Assembly: GCA_964520325.1 (NCBI GenBank)
Contig: CAZFOB010000018.1
Span: 5,727-69,726 of the forward strand
Direction of reading: 5' to 3'
From: CAZFOB01 sp964520325
Lineage (GTDB): Bacteria > Actinomycetota > JAICYB01
DNA length: 64,000 nucleotides
In this document: positions 16,078 to 25,700 of the stretch, in pieces
Position numbering within the stretch: position 1 is the stretch's first letter
Layout of the letters: each line of letters begins with the position of its first letter
Made by a program: the position numbers and the translations under genes
The notes under the pieces: model-generated
What the model was told of the DNA's origin: nothing
Databases searched by the model: none
What the model saw: only the letters and a program-made list of their open reading frames with translations

Positions 16078-16635
16078 GTGAGCGAGCGGGGGAACGAGTA
16101 CGCGGATCGGACGGCGCTGCCGCCGCTCGTTGCGACCGCGGCCGCCCTCGCCGAGCGGTTCGACTTCCGCAACTCCTGTGCGATCGCGTACGCGCCGTTG
16201 CTTCAAACGCTCGCGGCGAACTGCCGGGGCGGGGTGATCGGCGAGATGGGCTCGGGGGCCGGGATCGGCACCGCGTGGATGGCGCAGGCAGCTTCGCCGG
16301 ACACACGGATCGTGACGATCGAGATCGACGCGCAGCGTGCCGACGCCGTGCGGCAGCTCTTCGCAGATCTTCCGAACATCACCGTGCTCACCGGTGATGC
16401 ATTGGAGATCGCCGAGCACGGTCCGTTCGATCTTCTGTATTGCGACGCCGGGCCGGGCAAGGTCTCGGATCAGCAGGTGTCGGTGGACATGATGAAGCCG
16501 GGCGGGCTGATCCTGCTCGACGACCTCACGCCAGGCCGAGTCGACATCGCGTGGTGGCAGGAGTCGGTCGACGTCGTGACCGCAACCGTCTGGGTCACGC
16601 CCGACCTCGGGGCTATCCTCGCGGTACGCAGATGA
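16078..16635 (+). CDS. Class I SAM-dependent methyltransferase (O-methyltransferase-like)
   Basis: 185 residues from GTG at 16078. SAM motif I is GEMGSGAGIG near residue 55, followed by an acidic strand end (IVTIEIDAQRAD) that binds the ribose, then LTGDALE and YCDAGPGK. The fold is the short COMT-like form without extra domains. A catechol or small-molecule O-methyltransferase role is possible; the acceptor is not evident. Its stop overlaps the start of the crotonase gene (ATGA), so the two are coupled. Confidence 0.8.
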   Translation: MSERGNEYADRTALPPLVATAAALAERFDFRNSCAIAYAPLLQTLAANCRGGVIGEMGSGAGIGTAWMAQAASPDTRIVTIEIDAQRADAVRQLFADLPNITVLTGDALEIAEHGPFDLLYCDAGPGKVSDQQVSVDMMKPGGLILLDDLTPGRVDIAWWQESVDVVTATVWVTPDLGAILAVRR

Positions 16636-17420
16636 GCTACGAGACCTTGTTGTACGAAGAGTTGGACGGGGTCGCGGTCGTGACCTTGAATCGTCCCGAG
16701 GTGCACAACGCGTTCAACTCGACGATGCAGGAGGAGCTGTCGTCGTTGTGGACGTCGTTGCGAACGAACGACGCCGTGCGGTGCGTCGTGCTCGCGGCGT
16801 CAGGGGAGAAGGCGTGGTGCACGGGCATCGACCGTGCCGAGATCGGATCCGATGGGAGCGACTTCGACCCGTTGACCTACGAGGACCCGGGCAAGCGTCT
16901 CGGGCCGAAGTCCAACGAGCTGTACAAGCCGGTGATCGCCGCCGTGCAGGGCATGGCGTGTGGCGGCGCGTTCTACATGCTCGGCGAGGTGGAGTTCATC
17001 ATCGCGGCCGACGACGCGACGTTCTTCGATCCGCACGTCACCTACGGGATGACGGCGGTGTACGAGCCGCTGCTGATGATGCGCAGGATGCCGTTCGGCG
17101 AGATCTCGCGGTTGACCCTGATGGGGAACCACGAGCGGCTGTCCGCGAAGCGCGCGTGCGAGATCGGGCTGGTGTCGGAGTGTGTTCCCGCGGCGTCGCT
17201 GCGCGGCCGTGCGATCGAGGTTGCAACGGCGATCGCTTCACAGCCGGCGCGCGCAGTGCAAGCGACGGTCCGGGCGATGTGGCTGGCACGGGATCTCTCG
17301 GCGGCCCAGGCGGACGCGCTGGGGGCCGAGCTCCTGAACAACGGCTTCACGGCCGAGGCGCTCGAAGAGGGACAGAAGGTCTTCACGTCCGGCAAGCGCA
17401 TCGAGTGGAAGTTGCGCTGA
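16632..17420 (+). CDS. Enoyl-CoA hydratase/isomerase-family protein, atypical active site
   Basis: 262 residues from the ATG that overlaps the methyltransferase stop. The crotonase fold is clear: VVTLNRPEVHNAFN at the N-terminus, the oxyanion segment AAVQGMACGGAF, and the C-terminal RLSAKRACEIGLVSEC. The two glutamates that define hydratases are not obvious: the first region reads FFDPHVTYG (PH where PE is usual) and the second reads AVYEPLL in place of the PGxGGxQ loop. It may therefore be an isomerase, hydrolase or carbon-carbon lyase of the superfamily rather than a standard hydratase. The substrate is presumably an acyl-CoA from the surrounding pathway. Confidence 0.85.
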   Translation: MSYETLLYEELDGVAVVTLNRPEVHNAFNSTMQEELSSLWTSLRTNDAVRCVVLAASGEKAWCTGIDRAEIGSDGSDFDPLTYEDPGKRLGPKSNELYKPVIAAVQGMACGGAFYMLGEVEFIIAADDATFFDPHVTYGMTAVYEPLLMMRRMPFGEISRLTLMGNHERLSAKRACEIGLVSECVPAASLRGRAIEVATAIASQPARAVQATVRAMWLARDLSAAQADALGAELLNNGFTAEALEEGQKVFTSGKRIEWKLR

Positions 17421-17469
17421 GGCGTGCATCCTCGTGATCTGACGCCGCGATCTTCGGCGGTGCTTCGAG

Positions 17470-17796
17470 TCAGCGGAGCTCGTAGAGGTACAGGAGCGCA
17501 GCCCAACCGGATGGCAGGGCGTTCGGGGGTTCCTCGAGCTCTCTTCCGTACTTCACGGCCATCTCTACGAAGAAGCGGGCGTGGAAGAACGCCTCGAGCA
17601 TCGGCCGGGTTACCTCCGGCCATCGCTCGTTGTGCTCGATATCGAAGGTGTTGCCAGTGCCCTCAGCAACAATCGTCTCGAACCACGGGTGGAGACGGCG
17701 ATCGTCCGGAGAAAGTGATCGCAGCGCATCGACGAGGGTTGTGGTCACGTCCTGGATCGCGTAGACCTTGAAGCTCTGATGCCAGTACCGATACAC
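17470..17796 (-). CDS. Hypothetical protein, start uncertain
   Basis: 108 residues from GTG at 17796. The frame stays open and protein-like up to about 17901 (RLKRDHAKLSDLLQAAAS precedes the GTG in frame) but contains no ATG, GTG or TTG there. The real start may be a CTG (17844 or 17889), or the 5' end is damaged. The sequence is rich in aromatic and acidic residues, with HPWFETIVAEGTG and FFHARFFVEMAVKYGRELEE, and no signal or membrane segment. I do not recognise the family. It is divergent from the AbrB/PIN module and convergent with the crotonase operon. Confidence 0.5.
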   Translation of the reverse strand: MYRYWHQSFKVYAIQDVTTTLVDALRSLSPDDRRLHPWFETIVAEGTGNTFDIEHNERWPEVTRPMLEAFFHARFFVEMAVKYGRELEEPPNALPSGWAALLYLYELR

Positions 17797-17952
17797 GAGG
17801 TCTTCGCTTTCTGAGGAAGCCGCCGCCTGGAGCAGATCGCTCAGCTTGGCATGATCACGTTTTAGCCTGGAGAAGACTGAGCACCTCAGGTCTCTCGTCG
17901 ATCATCAGGTCAACGGAGTTGGGACCACACCTTTTCATGATACCATGCATTC

Positions 17953-18156
17953 ATGGAATTAGTGAAGCTAGGCAAGAGTGGGCAGGTCTCCATCCCTAGA
18001 GCGTTTCTCAGGCGGCTCGGGATCGAACCGGATTCGATGCTGCTCGTTGAGACGACGCCCGATGGCGGCATCCTTCTCAAGCCGGCTGGGATCTACCCGG
18101 TCGAGATCTACAGTGATGACCGCGTTGCCGAATTCCTCGGAGAGGACGCCCAGTAG
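17953..18156 (+). CDS. AbrB/SpoVT-type antitoxin (VapB-like)
   Basis: 67 residues with a swapped-hairpin AbrB domain: VKLGKSGQVSIPRAFLRRLG, then the second strand pair LLVETTPDGGILLKPA. The acidic tail (IYSDDRVAEFLGEDAQ) is the expected toxin-binding segment. ATG at 17953 is the only reasonable start. It precedes a PIN-domain gene and shares its TAG stop with that gene's apparent start. AbrB-type antitoxins usually repress their own promoter; the 5' region has several CATG/CATT elements but no perfect palindrome that I could find. Confidence 0.88.
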   Translation: MELVKLGKSGQVSIPRAFLRRLGIEPDSMLLVETTPDGGILLKPAGIYPVEIYSDDRVAEFLGEDAQ

Positions 18157-18575
18157 CGCGTCAACTCGTCTTCTGCGATGCGAACGTCATCTTTGCGGCG
18201 TCCATCAGCCCGCATGGACGGAGCTCCACACTCTTCAGCCGTGCGGAGCACAGGGGAGTCAGCCTCATCGGTTCGGCCCACGTGATCGAGGAGGCCAGGC
18301 GCAACGTTGCGCTACGGTACCCCGGATCGTTGGAGCGCCTCGGAGTCATGGTCGCGCAGCTCGAGGTGTGCGCCGAGCCGCCACCGGCCATCGTCGCCTG
18401 GGCTGCCGAGCAGAACCTTCCGTCCAATGACGCCCCTGTACTCGCGGCCGCTGTTCATAATCGCTGCGACGTGCTCGTCACGGGCGACCGCGCGCACTTC
18501 GGACACCTGTTCGGACGGACCTTGCGCGGGGTCCGAGTGATGACGCTCCGTGACGCGTCCGAAGAGATCCACTGA
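18153..18575 (+). CDS. PIN-domain toxin (VapC-like), non-canonical GTA start
   Basis: The full PIN domain is readable only if translation begins at or before GTA 18153-18155, giving 140 residues. The acidic set is D9 (FCDAN), E46 (VIEEA), D93 (SNDAPV) and D112 (VTGDRAHF). There is no ATG, GTG or TTG upstream in frame near the antitoxin. The first GTG, at 18282, would delete D9 and about 42 residues. GTA shares GTAG with the antitoxin's TAG stop, where GTGA would be the usual coupled junction. The domain assignment is firm; whether the protein is made is uncertain. Confidence 0.78.
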   Translation, partial: VARQLVFCDANVIFAASISPHGRSSTLFSRAEHRGVSLIGSAHVIEEARRNVALRYPGSLERLGVMVAQLEVCAEPPPAIVAWAAEQNLPSNDAPVLAAAVHNRCDVLVTGDRAHFGHLFGRTLRGVRVMTLRDASEEIH

Positions 18576-18597
18576 ATCTGTGACGTAGTTCACAGAA

Positions 18598-18705
18598 GCC
18601 ACGCTCCCAGCGCAACACCGTGACGGCGTCCGTTCCGAGCTCGTGCGCGAGCTGCGCTTGCGTCCCGCCGCCCTTCCGCCGCAGGAATTTCTCGTACGTG
18701 AATAA
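18598..18705 (-). pseudogene. Fragment of an XRE-type helix-turn-helix gene
   Basis: In one minus-strand frame the residues FTYEKFLRRKG, TQAQLAHELG and DAVTVLRWERG read as an HTH_3/XRE domain (recognition helix DAVTVLRWERG). The flanking residues in the same frame are low-quality and arginine-rich, with no sensible start or continuation. It looks like the remnant of an antitoxin-type regulator, lying between two toxin-antitoxin modules. Confidence 0.5.
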
Positions 18706-18773
18706 AGGGCGCTCAGGACAAACCTGACGCTGCGAACCGACCCGGTGCTTAGCGTATCCGCTATAATCGCTGG

Positions 18774-19076
18774 ATGAGTAGCCAAACTGCCTCCAGTCTC
18801 TTGCGCCGCGCCAGGCGTGCATCGGGATCGACGCAGGAGGCTCTTGCTCGCAGGGCGGGCATCTCCCAGTCGGTGCTCAGCGCGTACGAGCGAGGGCGGC
18901 GACAACCAAGCGTCGCCGCCGCGGCTCGCATCCTCGAGGCGGCCGGGTTCGCGTTCGAGCTCAGGGCTCGCCTCCATCCCGCGCGGGCGGGTGTGCTGCT
19001 TCCACAGCTCCTCGATCTTGCGGATGCATTGCCGAAAAGGGACCCAGGTGAGCTCCGCTACCCACGCCTGCCGTGA
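18774..19076 (+). CDS. XRE-family transcriptional regulator, probable antitoxin
   Basis: 100 residues. A helix-turn-helix domain spans about 5-62 (SLLRRARRASGSTQEALARR, then ISQSVLSAYERGRRQPS) with the conserved SAYERGRRQPS recognition region. The C-terminal 35 residues are Leu/Pro-rich and could bind a partner. Its TGA stop overlaps the GTG of the nucleotidyltransferase gene (GTGA), so the proteins should be made in a coupled way. An XRE regulator paired with an AbiEii-like nucleotidyltransferase suggests a toxin-antitoxin or abortive-infection pair, inferred from gene order and family. Confidence 0.82.
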   Translation: MSSQTASSLLRRARRASGSTQEALARRAGISQSVLSAYERGRRQPSVAAAARILEAAGFAFELRARLHPARAGVLLPQLLDLADALPKRDPGELRYPRLP

Positions 19077-19666
19077 TCGCTCTTACCGAGAAGGTCGCGG
19101 TGCTGCATCGTGGGCTCGATCAAGCTCGCGTCGCGCATGCGTTCGGCGGAGCGCTCGCTCTGGCGTACTGCACCGCAGAGCCGCGTGCGACTGTGGACAT
19201 CGACCTGAACGTATTCGTCACACCGGAGAAGGCTGGGGACGTCTTCGCTGCGATGCCGAGCGGTGTCGTCACCTCGCAACGGGACGAGGCTGTGGCGCTC
19301 GAACGGGGCCAGGTCCGCATTCCGTGGGGCGACACGCCGATCGACCTGTTCTTCGCATACCACCAGTTCCACACCGACGCCGCAGCGCGGAGCCGCGTGG
19401 TCCCGTTCGGCTCGATCGAGATCCCGGTGCTCGACTGCGGAGATCTCGTGGTGTTCAAGGCGATCTTCGGTCGCCCACAGGACTGGGTCGACATCCAGAA
19501 CGTGATCTCCTCGGGCGGGGTCGATCCATCTGATCCGCTCGACCGTCTGGAAGCACTCCTCGGGCGGGAGGACCCGGCCTGGCAGCGGCTTGCGTCGGTC
19601 GGAGCCGCAACCGATGAGTCCGAGCCCTACAGACGCGCGTTCGGCTCACCCCGCGGCGAAATGTGA
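19073..19666 (+). CDS. Nucleotidyltransferase, AbiEii/MNT-like probable toxin
   Basis: 197 residues from the GTG overlapping the upstream stop. The nucleotidyltransferase core is AFGGALALAYC followed by RATVDIDLNVF, giving the GG...DxD pattern with two metal-binding Asp. A third acidic position may be in TPIDLFFAYH. DLVVFKAIFGRPQDWVDIQN is typical of AbiEii/DUF1814-type proteins. Relatives add nucleotides or phosphates to tRNA or proteins as toxins (AbiEii, MenA). No target can be assigned here. The upstream XRE gene is the likely antitoxin. Confidence 0.82.
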   Translation: MIALTEKVAVLHRGLDQARVAHAFGGALALAYCTAEPRATVDIDLNVFVTPEKAGDVFAAMPSGVVTSQRDEAVALERGQVRIPWGDTPIDLFFAYHQFHTDAAARSRVVPFGSIEIPVLDCGDLVVFKAIFGRPQDWVDIQNVISSGGVDPSDPLDRLEALLGREDPAWQRLASVGAATDESEPYRRAFGSPRGEM

Positions 19667-19744
19667 GGGAGTTCGATCCGGACCGCGCGTTCGCGCTTCC
19701 AGAGGAGCATCTTGGAGGGGTGTCTCTGAGCGCAGGAGAGGGAT

Positions 19745-22700
19745 GTGGATTGCCCCGGTTGTGACGGCAAGAACCGCGACGACGCACGGTTCTGCAAGTT
19801 CTGCGGCGCGGATCTGTTCGCTGCGTGCCGCATGTGCGGAGCCGTGCTCGACGAGGACGCCAGGTTCTGCGATGCGTGTGGCACGCCCTCCGGCGATGCG
19901 GCCACGGCGCCGGCCCCCGCGGCCGCCTCGCGCAAGGTTGTCACCGTCCTGTTCGCCGACCTGAGCGGTTCGACTGCGCTCGAGGAGCGCATGGACGCCG
20001 AATCGGTGCGTTCGATCCTCGACCGCTTCTACGCAGGCATGCGCACGGAGGTGGAGCGCCACTCCGGACGCGTCGTGAAGTTCACCGGCGACGGCGTGAT
20101 GGCCGCATTCGGCGTCCCCGACGTCCACGAGGACGACGCGGCCCGCGCCGTCGACGCCGCCCTCTCCATGCGCGAGGAGCTCGAGCAGCTCGCGGACGAC
20201 CTGCAGCTCGACGTCGCGTTGAACATCGGCATCAACACCGGTGAGGTCGTCGTCAGCGAGACCGACGACGACGTCGTGGGGGATGCGGTGAACGTGGCAG
20301 CGCGCCTGGAAGGTGCCGCGCAAGGTGGCGAGATCCTCGTCGGCGAGGACACGTGGCGCCTCACGCGTTCGACGTCGCGTTACGAGCCGGTCGTGCCGCT
20401 CACGCTGAAAGGAAAGGCGGAACCGGTGCCCGCGTACCGCCTGCTCTCCGTGGACGAACGAACTGCCGACTCAGCCGCGGCGCCGTTCGTCGGACGCGAA
20501 GCCGAGCTCGGCAAGTTGCTCACCGCGTTCGAAGAAGCCGTCGACGCGAACGCAGCGCGACTCGTCACGATCATCGGTTCGCCGGGACTGGGGAAGACGC
20601 GCCTTGCGCGAGAGCTGATGTCCGAGCTCAGCGATGTGGCTCGTGTACGCGAGACCCGCTGCGATCCGGCGGGTTCGTCCACCTTCGCGCCGATCGCCGA
20701 TACATTGCGCGCCGCAGCCGGCATCTCCGAAACCGACACCGAGGACGAGGTCCTTGCGGCGTTGGCTGCGCGCATCCCCGAGGACGACCCCGATCGCGAT
20801 CGCATCGCCATGCGCGCCGGAGCCATCTTCGGTGTCGGCCAAGCCGGGACGACAGAAGAGACGTTCTGGGCGATCCGTCGGATCATCGAGGCGGCGGCGC
20901 GCGTGCAGCCCGTCGTCTTCGTGCTCGACGACATCCATTGGGCCGAGCCGCTGTTGCTCGACCTCATCGAGCACCTGGCCGAGTGGATCCGCGACGCGCC
21001 GGTGCTGCTTATCGGAACGGCGCGTCCGGAACTTCGCGACCTGCGTCCGTCGCTTGCGGAAGGTGGACGCGCAACGGCTGTGATCGCGCTCGAGGGCCTG
21101 GACCGGGAAGCCACCGCGAAGCTCGCGCTCAATCTCCTTGGTGCGGACGAGCTTCCCGCCGAACTCCTCGCGAAGATCCCCGTGTCGACGGAAGGCAATC
21201 CACTGTTCGTGCGCGAACTCGTCCGCATGCTCGTGGACGACGGCGTGCTGATGAGAACGGGGGACGGTTGGACGGTTACCGTCGACGTCGAAGCGATCCA
21301 GGTGCCGCCGACCATCCAATCGCTCCTGTCGGCGCGCGTGGACCGTTTGCGCAGTGACGAACGAACGGTCGTCGAGCTCGCGGCCGTCGTCGGCAAGGAG
21401 TTCTACCGCGGCGCTCTCTACGACCTCGCCCCGCCGGCCGTGAAGGAGCTCGTGGACGGATGTCTCGAGAGTCTCCGGCGCAAAGAGCTCGTCGAGCCGG
21501 TCGGGACGTACTGGATCGACGAGCCGGTGTACCGGTTCCATCACGTGCTGATCAGAGACGCCGCGTACCGGCGTTTGTTAAAGGAGTCGCGCGCGGATCT
21601 GCACGAGCGCGTGGCTGAGTGGCTCGAGCGCAAGACGGCGGGAGTGCTGGGCGAGCACGACGAGCTGCTCGGTTATCACCTCGAGCAGGCGCACGACTAC
21701 AAGCGGCAACTTGGACGCCACGACGACGATCTTGGTCGGCGCGCTGCCGCACTGTTGGGCGCGGCTGCACGACGTGCGCTCGATGGCGACGACCTGCCGG
21801 CCGCTGCCACCCTGTCGGGACGAGCCCTCGATCGCTTGGCGGACGACGACCTGGGACGTCCCGAGCTCCTGCTCATCCGATGTGAGGCGTTGTTGTCGAT
21901 GGGCGATGTGTCACAAGGCGCGCCCGCCGTCGTGGAGTTCGAACGCCTCGCGACGACGCCGCGTCTTTCCGCGTGGGCGACGTGCTTCAACGGACACCTT
22001 GCCAACCTCACCGCGCCGGAACGTCTCAACGAGACCGAGGCCGTCGTCGCCGCGGCAGCTGCGGAGCTTGCCGGGCTCGGCGATCAGGCCGGCACCGCGA
22101 AAGCGCACACGGTTCACGCGTCCACACTCGCCGGTCTTGGACGCTTCGCCGAGTGCGAGGCCGTCCTTGACGACGCACTGACCGCAGCGCGTGCCGCGAA
22201 CGATCGCAGGCGCATCACCGCGACGCTCGGCTCCGCACCACACGCAGCCCTCTGGGGGCCGAACCCGGTATCGCGAGCTGGGGGACGCTGCCTCGACATC
22301 GTCCGCCTGCTGCGCATCACGACGGGATCGCCCGCGGTCGAGCAGACGTCGCTGCGTTGCCAGGCCGTTCTCGAAGCATTCCGCGGACGAGCCGACGCCG
22401 CGCGCAGCATGCTGCGCAAGGCACAGCGTGCTCTAACGGAGCTCGGCCTCCAGCACGAGCTGCTGGAGACCGAGCAGTTCGCCGGGATCGTCGAGCTCGT
22501 CGCCGGAGATGCCGCTGCGGCCATCGTGCATCTGCGGACTGCACACGACGGGTTCCGCAAGGTCGGCGTCGATGTGCTGGCGGCACAGTCGGCCGCGTTG
22601 CTCGCGCGTGCCCATCTGATGCTCGGCGAGGAGGTGGAGGCCGAGGCCTTCGTCGGGACGAGCGAACAGCTCGGGAGCCAAGACCTGAAGACCGCGATCG

Positions 22701-25700
22701 CGTGGCGCTCCGTGAAGGCTGAGATCCTGGCGCGCCGCGGCGGCTTCGACGAAGCGCGACGACTGGCGGAGGCCGCCGTCGAGCTCGCGGAAGGCACCGA
22801 CGCGCTGTACGACCACGGGATCGCGTGCCGCTCGCTGGCTAACGTTCTTCGCGCCGCCGGCGATGCCGCCGGCGCTCGCCGGGCCGACGAACGCGCCTTT
22901 GCGCTCTTCGAGCGCAAAGGCGCCACCGCCCTGCTCGACGGCGAGAAGCGAGCGGATGAGGTCGTTACGCCTTCAGGGCCGTCATCACGCGATCCGCTCC
23001 ACAACGAGTGCGCAACGGCCTACTTCGCATTGATCGACGTGATCCGGACGCGTGATTGGGACGCCGTCCGGTCGAAGTATTCCGAGGACGTCACGTTCGA
23101 GGACGGACGGCAAAACATGACGCTTTCGACCATTGGCTCCGACGAGCTGGTGCGGCACTCGAAAGTCATTGCCGACCTTGGCGTGGCCCCAGCTGCCGGC
23201 GCCCGCCTCGTCGCAACGAGAGGGAGATGGCTAGGACTCTTCGGCATCACGATGGAAGACACGACTGGTCTTCGGGTAGAGGTCTTGCAAGTCGCTGAGG
23301 CCAACATCGACGGAGCGTTCTTGGCGTTCTGGACGTTCGACTCCGACGAGCTCGGCGCCGCGCTGCTGGTGCTCGACGAGCGCTATGTCCTTGGCGAAGG
23401 CGCAGCTGATCCGGAGCTCGTTTCGATGATCGCGGCGTTGGCGGACGCGCACGATGGAGGAGATGCCGACCTCCTCCGTTCGCTCTTCACCGACGACCTC
23501 GTGGCTGAGGACCGACGTCCCGCGTCGGCCGGCCGACTCGACCGTGACGGCTTCGTCCGTTGGATAGAGGCGACATGGGAGCTGACCCTCGAACGGACGG
23601 GCTGTATCACGAGCTTCGAAGCGCTCGCTCCGGGACGGGCGGTCGTCCGAGTCGACATCCGAGGGACCACTCGAGAAGAGAGTCACTACGAGACGAGCCT
23701 CCTCGTGCTCTTCGTTCGCCGGGGCGATCGCATCGCGAACGCGGAGCAGTTCCTCCTCGAGCAACGAGAGCTCGCGCTCGCCCGGTTCGCCGAGCTCGCG
23801 ACGGGTGAGTCATCGTGGCCTCGGATCCAGGCGAACCGATGCGTTCGCATCGTTGCGGACTACGTCGACGCGATCAACCGCCGTGACTTCACCCGAAACC
23901 ATGCGCTGCTCGGCGAGCGCGCATCCCACGAAGACCGTCGGACCGGGATGCGGACACGGATCGATGGCAAGGACGCGATCGTCGAACAGCTGCGGGTAGT
24001 CGCCGGGCTTGGTGGTCCTGTCCGACTCAGCAATCTGCCCATCGCAACTCGTGGCAACCGGCTCGCGCTCGTCATCAACCGTTGGTACAGCGCCGACGAA
24101 GCCGTCGATTTCGAGGTGGAGATCCTCATCCTTGTGGAGATTGATGAAGAGGATCGCATCGAGCGCGTCATCGTCTTCGACGCAGAGGATCTCGACGCGG
24201 CGTTCGCAGAGCTCGAGGAGAGATATCTCGCCGGCGAGGGCGCAGCTCAGTCCGACCTCATTCGGAGGGAAGCCGCGGCCGTACAAGCGTTGAACGAACG
24301 CGACTGGGAGCGTCTGAGTAACTTGTTCCTCCCGGATGCACGGGTGGTCGATCACACGCCGGTCGGTCGCGGTGATATGTCGGTGGACGAGTGGATCGCG
24401 AGTCACGATGCGCTCGTCGACCTCACGGAGGAGCTGTGTTGTCGCGTGGTTGCGATGCATGCCGTGACCGATCACCTGGTCCACTCGGAGCCGCACAACC
24501 GAGGCGTTTCACGCGACGGTGGTGAGATCGATGTCGCCTACCAGATGGTCACGGAGCACCGAGACGGACACGTCGCCCGGATGGATCTGTTCGCGGCGGA
24601 GAACCTCGATGCCGCCAAGGCCCTCTTCGACGAGCGCTCGCTAGAGACGACGAGCGTCCTCGATGAGCTCGGGACCTCGGTGGCTGAACACGGACCCTCG
24701 ATCAAGAACGCAGCTGCATCGGCTGTAGCTCGAGCATTTGAGGCGATAGAGCGAGCCGACGTCGACGCATACGTGAGGCTGCACGCAGATGACGTGTCGA
24801 TCGAAGACCGCCGAGCTGGGCTCAGGCTCAAGACCTTGGTTGAGGGCAAGCCGGCGTCTGAGGAATGGGCTCGAACGATCATCCCCGTCAGCGCAACACA
24901 ATGGACGACGCTCGCCACCCGCGGCGAACGGCTCGTGCTCGGCCGCGGCCGGGTCGTTGTGCGCGACTTCACGATCGAGCTCCTCGAGGTCGCCGCACTC
25001 GATGGGGACGGTTTGATCTGCGCGTGGATCATGTTCGATCCGCAAGACCTCGACGCCGCGTTCGCCGAGCTCGACCAGCGGTATCTCGACGGGGAAGGGG
25101 CCGGTTTCGGCGATACGCTCGATATCCTCCGCGGCTACGCCGCATGGACGGCTCACGATTGGGACGCGTTCGCGTCGACCCTGCACTTCGACGTCAGGTA
25201 TGTCGATCATCGACTTGCCTCGTTCGACGAAGTTAGAGGACGTGACGAGCTGATGGCGCTCGCCAGCCGGGTACTCACTGAAGACATGCGCCATGACGTT
25301 GTCGCCGTGCGTGCCGTCGATCACGGAAGGGCGATCGTTCAGATCGTTGCAGGAGGAACGAATGCTGAGGGCGGGGCGATCGAGGTCGCGTACTTCGATG
25401 TTCTCGCGGTTGGCGACGGACTGTTCCTGAGTTGCGAGCGCTTCGCGATGGATGACTTCGACGGCGCACTCGCTGCCTTCGAGGACCTTGCCCGGGCCGA
25501 AGCATCACTGCCGTTCCGAGAGAACCTCGCGATCAGAAACGGCCAAAGGCGGCGCGACTGCTTCGACCGACGCGATTGGGATGGGTTCGGAGAGCTTCTC
25601 ACCGACGACTCGGTCTCCGATGACCGTCGTAAGGGGATGCGTCTCAAGATCGCCGGTCGCGATGAGCGCCTTGCGAACATGCGAGCGATCGTCGACGTCG

